Shown here piece by piece: positions 19,101 to 29,056 of a stretch of DNA of 64,000 nt. Both the position numbers and the translations under genes were made by a program. Location of the stretch: contig NZ_VOHE01000001.1 in assembly GCF_007859305.1 (NCBI RefSeq), forward strand, positions 124,001 through 188,000, read 5' to 3'. Position 1 is the first letter of the stretch. Each line of letters opens with the position of its first letter. Source of the stretch: Luteimonas wenzhouensis. Its GTDB lineage: Bacteria; Pseudomonadota; Gammaproteobacteria; Xanthomonadales; Xanthomonadaceae. The notes beneath the pieces were generated by a model. That model saw only the letters and a program-made list of their open reading frames with translations. It did not search any database and was not told the origin of the DNA.

Positions 19101-19225
19101 GATCGGCCGCCGCGCCACGTCGCGCGGCATGAATTCCGTCGTGCGGAACGCGATGCCCGCTGCAGGCGCACCGATGGCCCGCGCGCGGTACGCTTCGCTA
19201 ACGCCCGCCATGTGAGACTGGCCGC

Positions 19226-20872
<1,647 letters not shown>

Positions 20873-20910
20873 CCGCCCCACCCTTTCCAAGATCGCCGCG
20901 GAGTCTCCCG

Positions 20911-22383
20911 ATGCCCAAGAAGCGCAGCAACGGCAAGTCCGGCGCCCTCGCCAGGCGCTATCCCTGCTACCTGGCCAACCGCCCGATCCAGCCGAACACG
21001 GATCTCGAGGTGCTGGACAAGTACAGCGGCGAGGTCGCCACCCGCACCGCCTTCGTCGATGCGGCGACCGTCGACCGGGCCATCGCCGCCGCCTTCGCGG
21101 CGCGCGAGGCGATGGCCGCGTTCACCCCCGACCGCCGCCGCGACGTGCTCGAGCATTGCGTGCGCCGTTTCGGCGAGCGCGCCGAGGAGCTGGCGCTGGC
21201 GCTGTGCATCGAGGCCGGGAAGCCGATCCGCGACGCGCGCGGCGAGGTCACCCGCCTGATCGACACCTTCCGCATCGCCGCCGCCGAGGCCACGCGCATC
21301 GGGGGGGAGACGATCGAACTGCAGATATCGCAGCGCACCCGCGGCTACCGCGGCATGGTCAAGCGCGTGCCGGTCGGCGCGTGCAGCTTCATCACCCCGT
21401 TCAACTTCCCGCTCAACCTGGTCGCGCACAAGGTGGCGCCGGCCATCGCCGCCGGCTGCCCGTTCGTGCTCAAGCCCGCCGCCAAGACCCCGGTGGGCGC
21501 GCTGATCATCGGCGAGGTGCTGGCCGAAACCGACCTGCCCGAGGGGGCATTCTCCATCCTGGCCTGCAGCAACGAGGACGCCGCCGCGCTCACCGAGGAC
21601 GAGCGCATCGCCCTGCTCAGCTTCACCGGCGGCCTGGTGGGCTGGGAACTCAAGGCCCGCGCCGGACGCAAGAAGGTCACCCTGGAGCTGGGCGGGAACG
21701 CGGCCTGTATCGTCGATGCCGATCCGGGCCTGCCGCTGGACGACGTGGTCGAACGCCTGGTGTTCGGCGCCTATTACCAGTCCGGCCAGAGCTGCATCAG
21801 CGTGCAGCACATCCTCGCCCACCGCGACGTCTACGACGCCCTTCGCCGCAAGCTCAAGGCGCGGGTGGGCAAGCTGGTCATGGGCGACCCGCGCGACGAG
21901 AACACCTTCATTGGTCCGGTGATCGACGAGGCGGCCGCCCGGCGCATCGAAGGCTGGGTCGAGGCCGCGCGCAAGGCCGGCGCCAGGCGCCTGGCCGGCG
22001 GCCCGCGGCAGGGCAACATGCTCCCGGCCACCCTGATGGAGAACGTGCCGCCGGACTGCGACCTCTACCGCCAGGAGGTGTTCGGCCCGGTGGCCTGCCT
22101 GCAGCCGTTCGACGACTTCGACGCGGCGCTGGACACCGTCAATGCGAGCGACTTCGGCCTGCAGGCGGGCGTGTTCACCGCCCGCCTCGACCATGCCATG
22201 CGCGCCTGGGACCGGCTCGAGGTCGGCGGCGTGGTGGTCGGCGACGTGCCGAGCTTCCGCGTCGACAACATGCCCTACGGCGGCGTGAAGCAGTCCGGCC
22301 TCGGGCGCGAAGGCGTGAAGTACGCGATCGAGGACATGACCGAACCGCGCCTGCTCGTCATCCGCGACCGGCCGGGAACCTGA
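20911..22383 (+). CDS. Aldehyde dehydrogenase family protein
   Basis: This NAD(P)-dependent aldehyde dehydrogenase (490 residues) has its catalytic cysteine at 295 (SGQSCISVQH), the general-base glutamate in TLELGGNAAC and the N-terminal substrate loop CSFITPFNFPLN. The C-terminal GGVKQSGLGREGVKYAIEDMTE is typical of the superfamily. Its start ATG 20911 lies 38 nt after the acetolactate synthase gene and 2 nt separate its end from the NRDE gene. The genes probably share a transcript, and the aldehyde may come from the upstream enzyme's pathway; the substrate is not recognisable from sequence. Confidence 0.88.
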   Translation: MPKKRSNGKSGALARRYPCYLANRPIQPNTDLEVLDKYSGEVATRTAFVDAATVDRAIAAAFAAREAMAAFTPDRRRDVLEHCVRRFGERAEELALALCIEAGKPIRDARGEVTRLIDTFRIAAAEATRIGGETIELQISQRTRGYRGMVKRVPVGACSFITPFNFPLNLVAHKVAPAIAAGCPFVLKPAAKTPVGALIIGEVLAETDLPEGAFSILACSNEDAAALTEDERIALLSFTGGLVGWELKARAGRKKVTLELGGNAACIVDADPGLPLDDVVERLVFGAYYQSGQSCISVQHILAHRDVYDALRRKLKARVGKLVMGDPRDENTFIGPVIDEAAARRIEGWVEAARKAGARRLAGGPRQGNMLPATLMENVPPDCDLYRQEVFGPVACLQPFDDFDAALDTVNASDFGLQAGVFTARLDHAMRAWDRLEVGGVVVGDVPSFRVDNMPYGGVKQSGLGREGVKYAIEDMTEPRLLVIRDRPGT

Positions 22384-22385
22384 GC

Positions 22386-23183
22386 ATGTGCCTGGTCGCC
22401 GTGGCCTGGCGCACGCATCCGCGCTGGCCGCTGGCCCTGATCGCCAACCGCGACGAACTGCACGACCGTCCGGCGGCGCCGGCCGGGTTCGATCCGGACG
22501 CGCCGGACGTGTACGGCGGCCGCGACCTGGTCCAGGGCGGCGGCTGGCTGCAGGTCTCGCGCCACGGCCGCCTCGCCGCCGTGACCAACGTGCGCGACGG
22601 CAAGGCGCCGGCGCAGGCCGCGCCGCGCTCGCGCGGCTGGCTGGTGCGCGACTTCGTGCGCGGCGACGCGACCGCGCTCGACGCCGTGCAGGCGCTGTCG
22701 GCCTCGGCACCGGAGTACGGGCGCTTCAATCTCCTGGCCTGGGACGGCGACCGGCTCGCCTTCGCCACCAACCACCCGGCGTTCGCGGCCAGCGAAGTGC
22801 AGCCGGGCGTGCACGCGATGTCCAACGGCGCGTTCGACGCGCCCTGGCCCAAGGGCATGTTCGCCACCCGCGCGCTGTCAGCGTGGCTGGAGTCGTCCAG
22901 CGCCGGGGTCGACGTGGAGGACCTCGCCACGGCGATCGAGCCGCTGTTCGCCGCCCTGCGCGACACCACGCCCGCGGCCGACGACGCCCTGCCCGATACC
23001 GGCGTCGGCCTGGCGTTGGAACGCCTCCTGTCGCCACCGTTCGTCCTCGATCCGCGTTACGGCACCCGCTGCAGCAGCGTGGTGCTCGCCGGCGAGGACC
23101 GCATCGTGTTCGCCGAACGCGGCTACGACGCGGCCGGCCGAGTCTCCACGCGTTCGTTCCAGGTGCTGCGCGTCCTGCGCTGA
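22386..23183 (+). CDS. NRDE (TANGO2-like) family protein
   Basis: This 265-residue cytoplasmic protein begins MCLVAVAW and contains the signature IANRDELHDRPAAPA, which names the NRDE/TANGO2 family. An N-terminal cysteine and an Ntn-hydrolase-like fold are features of the family. Human TANGO2 and bacterial relatives have been linked to heme or lipid handling, but the reaction is not established. The length is normal. It begins 2 nt after the aldehyde dehydrogenase stop and is probably translated from the same mRNA. Confidence 0.85.
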   Translation: MCLVAVAWRTHPRWPLALIANRDELHDRPAAPAGFDPDAPDVYGGRDLVQGGGWLQVSRHGRLAAVTNVRDGKAPAQAAPRSRGWLVRDFVRGDATALDAVQALSASAPEYGRFNLLAWDGDRLAFATNHPAFAASEVQPGVHAMSNGAFDAPWPKGMFATRALSAWLESSSAGVDVEDLATAIEPLFAALRDTTPAADDALPDTGVGLALERLLSPPFVLDPRYGTRCSSVVLAGEDRIVFAERGYDAAGRVSTRSFQVLRVLR

Positions 23184-23213
23184 CGCCGTGGCGAGCATGG
23201 CCGCGGCCGCTGC

Positions 23214-23219
23214 TAGACT
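23214..23219 (+). promoter_or_regulatory. Candidate -10 box of the lipoprotein hydrolase gene
   Basis: TAGACT at 23214-23219 precedes a short leader of about 20 bases containing GGGAAG, then the ATG at 23247. A convincing -35 was not seen. Confidence 0.35.
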
Positions 23220-23246
23220 CGCGCACGGGTCCCCCGGGAAGTCGCG

Positions 23247-24674
23247 ATGAAGCCAGCCGGCCTGGTCCTCCTGCTCCTGTCCGTCCTGCTGGCCAGCGGC
23301 TGCAGCCGGGACGATCCCACCCCGCCCGGGGGAGACTTCGCCTGCCATGCCGGCGCGTGGCAGCTCGCCGATGGCGCCGTGATGGCGCTGGTGCCGGTCG
23401 ACGGCGGCCTGCGCTACCGCCTGCTCGACGGGCGCACCGGCCGGCTGGAGACCGCGGGGAAGGCGCCGGGCGACGAGCTGCAGGCCCGCGAGGGCTGGCG
23501 CGAGAACGGTCCGATCGTGGCCCGCGCGCGCTTCGAACCCTGCCCCGCCGGACGCATGCACTTCGCGCTCGCCAGCGGGTCCGAGGGCGACGCCGTCCGG
23601 CTGCCGCTGCCCGTGCAGGACGCCACGTTCGCCAGCGACGGCCTCCAGCTGCGCGGACGCCTGGTGCTGCCCGCGGGAGGCACGCAGGACCCGGTCCCGT
23701 TGGCGGTGCTGGTCCACGGGTCCGAGCGCTACTCGGCGCTCGAATCCAATCCCATGCAGTACCTGCTCCCCGCGCAAGGCGTGGCCGCCTTCGTCTACGA
23801 CAAGCGCGGCACCGGCGGCTCCGCCGGCGAATACACCCAGGACTTCCACGCCCTGGCCGGCGATGCGGTCGCGGCGCTGGCCGAAGCGCGGCGCCTGCAT
23901 CCGGCGGGGTTCTCGGCCGCAGGCTTCGTCGGCGCCAGCCAGGGCGGCTGGGTGGCGCCGCTGGCGGCCTCGCGCAGCGACGCCGATTACGTGGTCGCGC
24001 TGTACGGCCTGGCCGAGAACGCGCTGGCCGAGGACCGCGAGCAGGTCATGAACGACCTGCGCGCGAAGGGCCACGGCGACGACGTGCTCGAACAGGCGCG
24101 CGAGGTCACCGATGCCACCGCGCGGCTGATCGCCTCGGGGTTCACCAGCGGCTTCGACGAACTGCAGGCGGTGCGCAGGGAGTACGGCGATGCTCCCTGG
24201 TTCAACGACATCGAGGGCGAGTTCAGCGGCCAGGTGCTGCGCGTGCCTGGCTGGATGCCGCAGGCGCTGGTGCGGAGGATCGCCTCGCGCCAGGACGTCG
24301 GCACCAGCTGGGACTACGAGCCGCTGCCGGTGCTGGAACAGCTGGCACCGCGCCAGCTCTGGGTGGTGGCGGCGGAAGACCTCGAAGCGCCCAACGCCGA
24401 GACGCTGCGGCGGATCCGCGCGCTGCAGGCACAGGGCCGCCCGGTGGACCTGGCGGTGTTCCCGGACACCGACCACGGCATGCTCGAGTTCGACGCCACC
24501 GGCGGCGAGCGGATCATGCTGCGCCATGCCGACGGCTACTTCGCGCTGGTCGCGGACTGGATCCGCGATCCCCGCGTGCAGGGTCCCTACGGCCGGGCGC
24601 AGCTGGAACGACATGACGCCGGCGCATCCGGTCCGGATGCGTCCGGCGAGGCCACCGCGCCGCCTGCCCCTTGA
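23247..24674 (+). CDS. Secreted alpha/beta hydrolase, predicted lipoprotein
   Basis: This 475-residue protein starts with a lipoprotein signal peptide ending in LASGC (Cys19), so it should be lipid-anchored in the envelope. The C-terminal two thirds form an alpha/beta hydrolase: oxyanion region VHGSERYSAL, then YDKRGTGGSAGEYTQDF, nucleophile serine in GASQGGWVAP and a C-terminal histidine in DTDHGMLEF. The first 130 residues after the signal are a less conserved N-terminal domain. The layout resembles bacterial peptidase/esterase-like hydrolases of the YqiA/Aes-unrelated S9-S15 type, but no substrate can be named. Confidence 0.83.
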   Translation: MKPAGLVLLLLSVLLASGCSRDDPTPPGGDFACHAGAWQLADGAVMALVPVDGGLRYRLLDGRTGRLETAGKAPGDELQAREGWRENGPIVARARFEPCPAGRMHFALASGSEGDAVRLPLPVQDATFASDGLQLRGRLVLPAGGTQDPVPLAVLVHGSERYSALESNPMQYLLPAQGVAAFVYDKRGTGGSAGEYTQDFHALAGDAVAALAEARRLHPAGFSAAGFVGASQGGWVAPLAASRSDADYVVALYGLAENALAEDREQVMNDLRAKGHGDDVLEQAREVTDATARLIASGFTSGFDELQAVRREYGDAPWFNDIEGEFSGQVLRVPGWMPQALVRRIASRQDVGTSWDYEPLPVLEQLAPRQLWVVAAEDLEAPNAETLRRIRALQAQGRPVDLAVFPDTDHGMLEFDATGGERIMLRHADGYFALVADWIRDPRVQGPYGRAQLERHDAGASGPDASGEATAPPAP

Positions 24675-24717
24675 GCCAGCCGGGGCTGGCGCACGCACTG
24701 CGCGCATCGCGAATGCA

Positions 24718-24761
24718 AGAAGGCCCAGTCGTCCGGTATGACCCGTCCGGCTGAGCCTTCT
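24718..24761 (+). terminator. Hairpin downstream of the lipoprotein hydrolase gene
   Basis: Arms AGAAGGCCCAG (24718-24728) and CTGAGCCTTCT (24751-24761) pair over 11 positions with one mismatch and are followed by a pyrimidine run. It lies 44 nt after the hydrolase stop in a 174-bp gap facing a minus-strand gene. It could serve as a weak terminator. Confidence 0.35.
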
Positions 24762-24848
24762 CTTCGCCGGAGCGATTGCTTCTGGCGTTGCCGCCTTCCG
24801 CTTTTTCTCCGACGGATGCAGGCTAGCGCAGCGCCCGTTACGCGGACG

Positions 24849-25364
24849 TCAAGGGGTGCGACCGTCCGTCGGCACGGGCTCGCACGGCCATGGCCACCAG
24901 CCCTGCCCGCTGCGCGCGTAGCGGTCGGCGGCGCGCTCGAACCGGTTGCGCACGCTGATCCCGCCGCACAGCAGGTACAGGGGCAGGAACAGTGGCCCGA
25001 GCACCATGTACTGCAGCACGTGTGCGCGCTCGTGGTCGCGCAGCAGCACCTCCGGGTCGCGGCACAGGCCGGCGCGGTGGACGTAGGTGGTGCAGCGCAC
25101 GTCGAGGCGTTCGCCGGTGTGCAGGATCACGTTACCCAGGGTCATCGCCCCGCCCGGGCCCCACGGCCAGCGATGGAACACCAGGGCCAACGCGTCGCGG
25201 TCCAGGCGCGGGCGCGCGCCCGCCGCCATTCCGGCCAGTCCCGCGCACAGGCCGGCCAGGGTATTGGGAAGGGTCCAGAGGAGGCCGGCGGCCAGCAGCA
25301 GCGCGCGACCCGGCCGGTCGTCGTCGCCCGTGCTCAGTCGTTGCCTTCCGGGATCAGCAGCCAC
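24849..25364 (-). CDS. Uncharacterised membrane protein with an HExxH-type motif (HERAH)
   Basis: I recognise no named family with certainty. The 171-residue protein has an N-terminal hydrophobic helix (about 21-50), a middle region beginning MTLGNVILHTGERLDVR, and RDHERAHVLQYM at 109-120, followed by a second hydrophobic stretch (GPLFLPLYLLCGGI). HERAH fits the zinc-metalloprotease pattern HExxH, but no third metal ligand is obvious. The conserved-looking region from MTLGNVIL to the end suggests a real protein. Translation seems to begin at GTG 25364, overlapping the PspC-like gene by 31 nt; no other start keeps the first helix. Activity is unknown. Confidence 0.65.
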   Translation of the reverse strand: MAADPGRQRLSTGDDDRPGRALLLAAGLLWTLPNTLAGLCAGLAGMAAGARPRLDRDALALVFHRWPWGPGGAMTLGNVILHTGERLDVRCTTYVHRAGLCRDPEVLLRDHERAHVLQYMVLGPLFLPLYLLCGGISVRNRFERAADRYARSGQGWWPWPCEPVPTDGRTP

Positions 25365-25546
25365 AGCACCAGGTAGACCAGGATGCCGGGGAACGCGGCC
25401 GACAGGGTCGATCCCACCACGTACAGGATGCGGACCAGGGTCGGGTTCCAGCCGAAGCGATGGGCGATGCCGCCCAGCACGCCGGCGAGCACGCGGTCGT
25501 GGATCGATCGGGTCAGTCCGGGTGTCTTGGCGGTGGCCTGGCTCAT
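25334..25546 (-). CDS. Small PspC domain protein
   Basis: This 70-residue membrane protein consists almost entirely of a PspC domain: SIHDRVLAGVLGGIAHRFGWNPTLVRILYVV-type sequence (the first block is SIHDRVLAGVLGGIAHRFGW) followed by one hydrophobic helix ending LWLLIPEGND. PspC proteins take part in phage-shock or envelope-stress responses, although many single-domain copies have no known role. The ATG at 25546 was chosen because the domain begins soon after it; an upstream extension to 25684 would run into the neighbouring gene. Its end overlaps the downstream HERAH-motif gene by 31 nt. Confidence 0.85.
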   Translation of the reverse strand: MSQATAKTPGLTRSIHDRVLAGVLGGIAHRFGWNPTLVRILYVVGSTLSAAFPGILVYLVLWLLIPEGND

Positions 25547-25574
25547 GGTGCGCGTCCTCCTGGCTGGGGCCAGT

Positions 25575-25970
25575 CTAGCCACCCGGTTGTGAAGAATCCG
25601 CTGCGCGCAGGCGCTGCAACTCGGATTCGAACCACTGTGCGGACGGGACCTCGCCACCGTCGCCGCAGCGCACCCGGTACGCACGTCCGGTCAGGCTGCT
25701 GCGGCTGGCGACGAGCTCGATGAATTCCTCCGCGGTGCCCTCGCGGCCCTGGCGCCGGGCATGGGCGAGCTTGCGCTGCAGGTGCTTCTGGGCCGCGGCG
25801 GGCGCGTGCCAGCGGCCGTTGCGCTGGAACTCGCAGTCCGAGGCGCCGACCGCGGCCACCAGCGCGTCGATCTCGCGGTCCGCGTCCCCCGCCCTGGCGC
25901 CCTGGGGGATGGCCGCCATCAGCGCCAGCGCGGACACCGCCACCGCCAGCCACGGCCGCCGGATCGCCAC
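25575..25970 (-). CDS. DUF5329 family exported protein
   Basis: This 131-residue protein has a cleavable signal peptide (about residues 1-27, ending GARA) followed by a small domain with SDCEFQRNGRWH, AAQKHLQRKL, EEFIELVASRSSLTGRAYRVRC and a C-terminal WFESELQRLR. These blocks match the DUF5329 family of periplasmic proteins with no known function. Two cysteines (in SDCEF and VRCGD) could form a disulfide. It lies on the same strand as, and 9 nt downstream of, phaC, and may be the last gene of the pha transcript. Confidence 0.78.
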   Translation of the reverse strand: MAIRRPWLAVAVSALALMAAIPQGARAGDADREIDALVAAVGASDCEFQRNGRWHAPAAAQKHLQRKLAHARRQGREGTAEEFIELVASRSSLTGRAYRVRCGDGGEVPSAQWFESELQRLRAADSSQPGG

Positions 25971-25979
25971 GGGCCGACC

Positions 25980-27047
25980 TCAGCGGGTCCGTTTCGCCAG
26001 CCAGTCGTGGATCGTGGCCGGCACTTCGCGGGCGCGGCTGGAGACATAGATGCCGATGTGGCCGCCGCGGAACGAGAGCTCGGTGTAGTCGTCGGTGCCG
26101 ACCACCTCGCGCAGCGCGCGCGAGGCGTCCGGCGGCACCAGGTGGTCCTGCTCGGCGTAGATGTTGAGCACCGGCATGTCGACGAAGCCCAGGTCCACCT
26201 CGCGTCCGCCGATCTCGATACCGCCCTCCAGGAAGCCGTTGCCCTGGTAGTACTGCTTGATGAACTGGCGGAAGGCCTCGCCGGCCTGGTCGGGCGAATC
26301 GAAGATCCACTTCTCCATGCGCAGGAAGTCCTCCAGCGCGCCGGGATCGTCGAGGATGTCGACCAGGCCCACGTACTTCTGCACGAACAGGCGCCACGGC
26401 TTGAGCGTGAGGTAGCAGAAGTTCATCAGGTCCGCGGGCACGTTGCCGAGCGTGTCCACGAACAGGTCCACGTCCATGTCCCGGGTCCAGTGCGAGAGCA
26501 TGTTGTCCGGGGTGTGGAAGTCGACCGGCGTGACCATGGTGATCAGGTTGCGGATCTTCTCCGGGTGCAGCGCCGCGTAGGTCAGGGCGAACGCGCCGCC
26601 CTGGCAGATGCCCAGCAGGTTGATCGCGTCGAGCCGGTGGCGGCGGCGGAGCTCGTCGACCGCGCCGCCGAGGAAGCGCTCGATGTAGTCCTCGAGGGTG
26701 AGGAAGCGGTCGGAGCGGTCGGGGTAGCCCCAGTCGATGATGTACACGTCCTCGCCGCGCTCCAGCAGGCCGCGCACCAGCGAACGGTTCTCCTGCAGGT
26801 CGACCATGTACGGGCGGTTGACCAGGGCGTAGCTGATGAGCACCGGCACCTTCGCGGTGGGCGCCTTCGCGCCGGCGTAGCGGTACAGCACGACCTTGCC
26901 GTCGCGCCACACCTCCTCCTTGCCGGTCGCGCCGTAGTCGTAGTCGCCGACCTTGCGCAGGGTCTGCAGGCCGGCGGCCAGCTTCTGCTGGAAGCGCACC
27001 GCCTCGGCGGCCAGGCGGTCGGGCGTGATGTTGAGCGGACCGTGCAT
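25980..27047 (-). CDS. phaC: Class III poly(R)-hydroxyalkanoate synthase subunit PhaC
   Basis: PhaC polymerises (R)-3-hydroxyacyl-CoA into polyhydroxyalkanoate on storage granules. The 355-residue length marks the short class III type, which works with PhaE. The nucleophile cysteine is Cys148 in GICQGG, in the lipase-like box; the aspartate lies in AEQDHLVPP and the histidine in GGHIGIYVSSRAR. The N-terminal DYDYGATGKEEVW and IDWGYPDRSDRF blocks are typical. It begins one base after the phaE stop, so both subunits are made from one mRNA. Confidence 0.96.
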   Translation of the reverse strand: MHGPLNITPDRLAAEAVRFQQKLAAGLQTLRKVGDYDYGATGKEEVWRDGKVVLYRYAGAKAPTAKVPVLISYALVNRPYMVDLQENRSLVRGLLERGEDVYIIDWGYPDRSDRFLTLEDYIERFLGGAVDELRRRHRLDAINLLGICQGGAFALTYAALHPEKIRNLITMVTPVDFHTPDNMLSHWTRDMDVDLFVDTLGNVPADLMNFCYLTLKPWRLFVQKYVGLVDILDDPGALEDFLRMEKWIFDSPDQAGEAFRQFIKQYYQGNGFLEGGIEIGGREVDLGFVDMPVLNIYAEQDHLVPPDASRALREVVGTDDYTELSFRGGHIGIYVSSRAREVPATIHDWLAKRTR

Positions 27048-27048
27048 G

Positions 27049-28293
27049 TCAGCGTCCTCCGCGGCGCCTGGCCGGCGCCGGCCCGGGTGGCAGCGGCGCG
27101 TCCGGGATCGGGATGAAGCTGGAGAATCCGTTGGTCGGCGCCCGCCGCGCGGTCACGCTGGGCCTGGGCGCCACCTTGCGCGCAGCGCGCCCGGCCTGGG
27201 CCTTGGCCACGGGTGTCTTCCGCGCCTTGCCCGCAGCAGCGGCCTTCCGTGCCTTGCCCTGCCGCGGCGCCGGCTTCGCGGCGGCAGGCCTGGCCGGGGC
27301 CGCTTTCTTCGCCGCCGGTCCGCCCCGGCCGGCGGAGCGGCCCGCGGCCCGTCCGCCGGCATCCGGCGCAGCGGCGGCCGGCGACGCCCCGCCCTCGACC
27401 GCGTCGCGCAGCCGGCGCAGTGCGCGCTCGAGCTCGACGATCCGGCGGTGCGCCGAGTCCACCTCGGTCCGCGTGGGCATGCCCAGGCTGGCGCACAGCT
27501 GCTCGACCTGCTGCTGCACACCGGCGCGCACCCGCATCTGCGCATCCACCAGCCGGCCGTAGGCGCGACGGAACTCCGGCGACAGGGCCACCTCGGCATA
27601 GGCTTCCTCGGCGGCATCGATCCACAGGTCGAAGAGCGCGCGCGCCGACTCCACCTGGCGCCCGGGCTCGGCACGTTCGGTCAGCCTGTCCTCGAACAGG
27701 ACGAAGGCCTGTTGCGTCGCCTTCGACAGCAGCGCGTTGTAGGCGCTGTTGGCTTCCTCGTACTCCACCAGCGCGCGCGCCAGCGCCTGCGCCCGCTCCT
27801 GGTGCTCGCGCCCGGCGCCGAAGGCCGGGATCCGCAGCCAGGACATGCCTTCGGCGCGCACCGCCTCGAGCCACGGCGCGGCATCCTCCACCCACTGGTC
27901 GAGCCCGGCCAAGCCGTGGCCGCGCATCGAGCGCAGCAGCTCCGGGAACGGATTGGCGCCCGAGGCGCCGAGCGCTTCCTTCCACGCCCGGGCGATGTCG
28001 CCGGCCGAATGCTCCCGTCCGGCGAACCGGGCCGCGACCTGCTGCATGTACGCATACCAGTCGCGCGCCTGCGCGCCGAAGCGCTCGAGCGCGTCGTTGA
28101 CCTCGTGGCGGCCGCCATGGGCGTAGCGCGTCCACCAGTCGATCGCGTCCTGCCAGGCATGCGCCCCGAGCGGGGCGGCGTCCGGCGACGCGGTGCGCAG
28201 GGCGTCGCCCCACGCGGCCCAGTACTGCCGCGCCAGCCGTTCGAAATCCTGCGCCTGGCCGCCCGCGCCGGGGCCCCGGTCCTGGTTCGACAT
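27049..28293 (-). CDS. phaE: Class III PHA synthase subunit PhaE with a histone-like C-terminal tail
   Basis: PhaE is the non-catalytic partner needed by class III PhaC. The first about 290 residues are helical and match the family (DFERLARQYWAAWGDAL, NPFPELLRSMRGHGLAG, FRRAYGRLVDAQMRVRAG). Then comes a tail of roughly 100 residues very rich in alanine, lysine, arginine and proline (AAKKAAPARPAAAKPAPRQ and similar), like the H1-type tails of AlgP or PhaF. It ends in FSSFIPIPDAPLPPG. The start ATG 28293 is preceded by AGGAGG; the upstream ATG at 28320 has none. The tail may tie granules to DNA, as in PhaF, but this is inferred. Confidence 0.9.
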   Translation of the reverse strand: MSNQDRGPGAGGQAQDFERLARQYWAAWGDALRTASPDAAPLGAHAWQDAIDWWTRYAHGGRHEVNDALERFGAQARDWYAYMQQVAARFAGREHSAGDIARAWKEALGASGANPFPELLRSMRGHGLAGLDQWVEDAAPWLEAVRAEGMSWLRIPAFGAGREHQERAQALARALVEYEEANSAYNALLSKATQQAFVLFEDRLTERAEPGRQVESARALFDLWIDAAEEAYAEVALSPEFRRAYGRLVDAQMRVRAGVQQQVEQLCASLGMPTRTEVDSAHRRIVELERALRRLRDAVEGGASPAAAAPDAGGRAAGRSAGRGGPAAKKAAPARPAAAKPAPRQGKARKAAAAGKARKTPVAKAQAGRAARKVAPRPSVTARRAPTNGFSSFIPIPDAPLPPGPAPARRRGGR

Positions 28294-28357
28294 GCCGTCC
28301 TCCTGCTGTCGTTCGATCATAGCAACGGCCGGTGGCGCGCAGGTGGACGCCCGGGGG

Positions 28358-28978
28358 TCAGAACTTGGGGATCCGGATGGTCTTGCTGACCATGAGCGAG
28401 CCCGACAGCGCGTACACGAGCACCAGCGGGTGCAGCTGCCAGGGCCCGAGCTGCCACCGGCCGAACCAGATCGCCTCGCCGATCGCGCCCTGCCAGGCGG
28501 CGACCGCCAGCAGGACCACGATCAGCAGGCTGGTCGGGATCGGCGTGCCCTCGAAGTACTTCACCTTGTCGCCGCCGTCGGCCAGGGTCTCGGCGGTGAC
28601 GTTGTAGCGGGCCAGCCGGCTCACCCCGCAGCCGACGAAGAAGCTCAGCACCACCCAGTCCCAGCCGCCCTGCAGCCCGCAGGCGTAGCCCAGGGCGGCC
28701 GGCGCGAGTCCGAACGAGATCACGTCGGCCAGCGAATCGAGCTCCCGGCCCAGGGTCGAGGCCACCTTGCGCCAGCGCGCGATCCGGCCGTCCAGCGCAT
28801 CGAGCACGAAGGCCAGGGGGATCAGGGCCATGCCGGCCAGCAGGTCGCGCACCACGCCGTCCTGCAGGAAGCGCATCGCCGCGAACACCGCGCCGGTGCC
28901 GCAGACCGCGTTGCCCAGGGTGAACCAGTCCGCCAGCTGGAAATCGCGGAACATCGAGAAATGGCGGGGGCGGGACAT
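28358..28978 (-). CDS. pssA: CDP-diacylglycerol-serine O-phosphatidyltransferase
   Basis: PssA makes phosphatidylserine, the precursor of phosphatidylethanolamine, at the inner membrane. The 206-residue protein belongs to the CDP-alcohol phosphatidyltransferase family, shown by DALDGRIARW followed by GRELDSLAD (the DG-x2-AR-x8-G-x3-D-x3-D signature). It has about six membrane helices, the multi-helix type found in Bacillus and many Proteobacteria rather than the soluble E. coli type. It stands alone between the pha genes and the oligomer hydrolase gene, all on the minus strand. The position suggests but does not prove co-transcription. Confidence 0.9.
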   Translation of the reverse strand: MSRPRHFSMFRDFQLADWFTLGNAVCGTGAVFAAMRFLQDGVVRDLLAGMALIPLAFVLDALDGRIARWRKVASTLGRELDSLADVISFGLAPAALGYACGLQGGWDWVVLSFFVGCGVSRLARYNVTAETLADGGDKVKYFEGTPIPTSLLIVVLLAVAAWQGAIGEAIWFGRWQLGPWQLHPLVLVYALSGSLMVSKTIRIPKF

Positions 28979-29056
28979 GGCCGGGCGCCTCGGGCGGAAA
29001 GTCCTAGGGTGCCAAAACCGGCGTGAGGACGATACGCAGGCCTGCGCGCCCGTCCG

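Noticed and set aside
24676..24691. Short inverted repeat GCCAGC/GCTGGC right after the lipoprotein hydrolase stop as a terminator
   Set aside because: The stem is only six base pairs, with no T-run after it. The larger hairpin at 24718-24761 is the better candidate.
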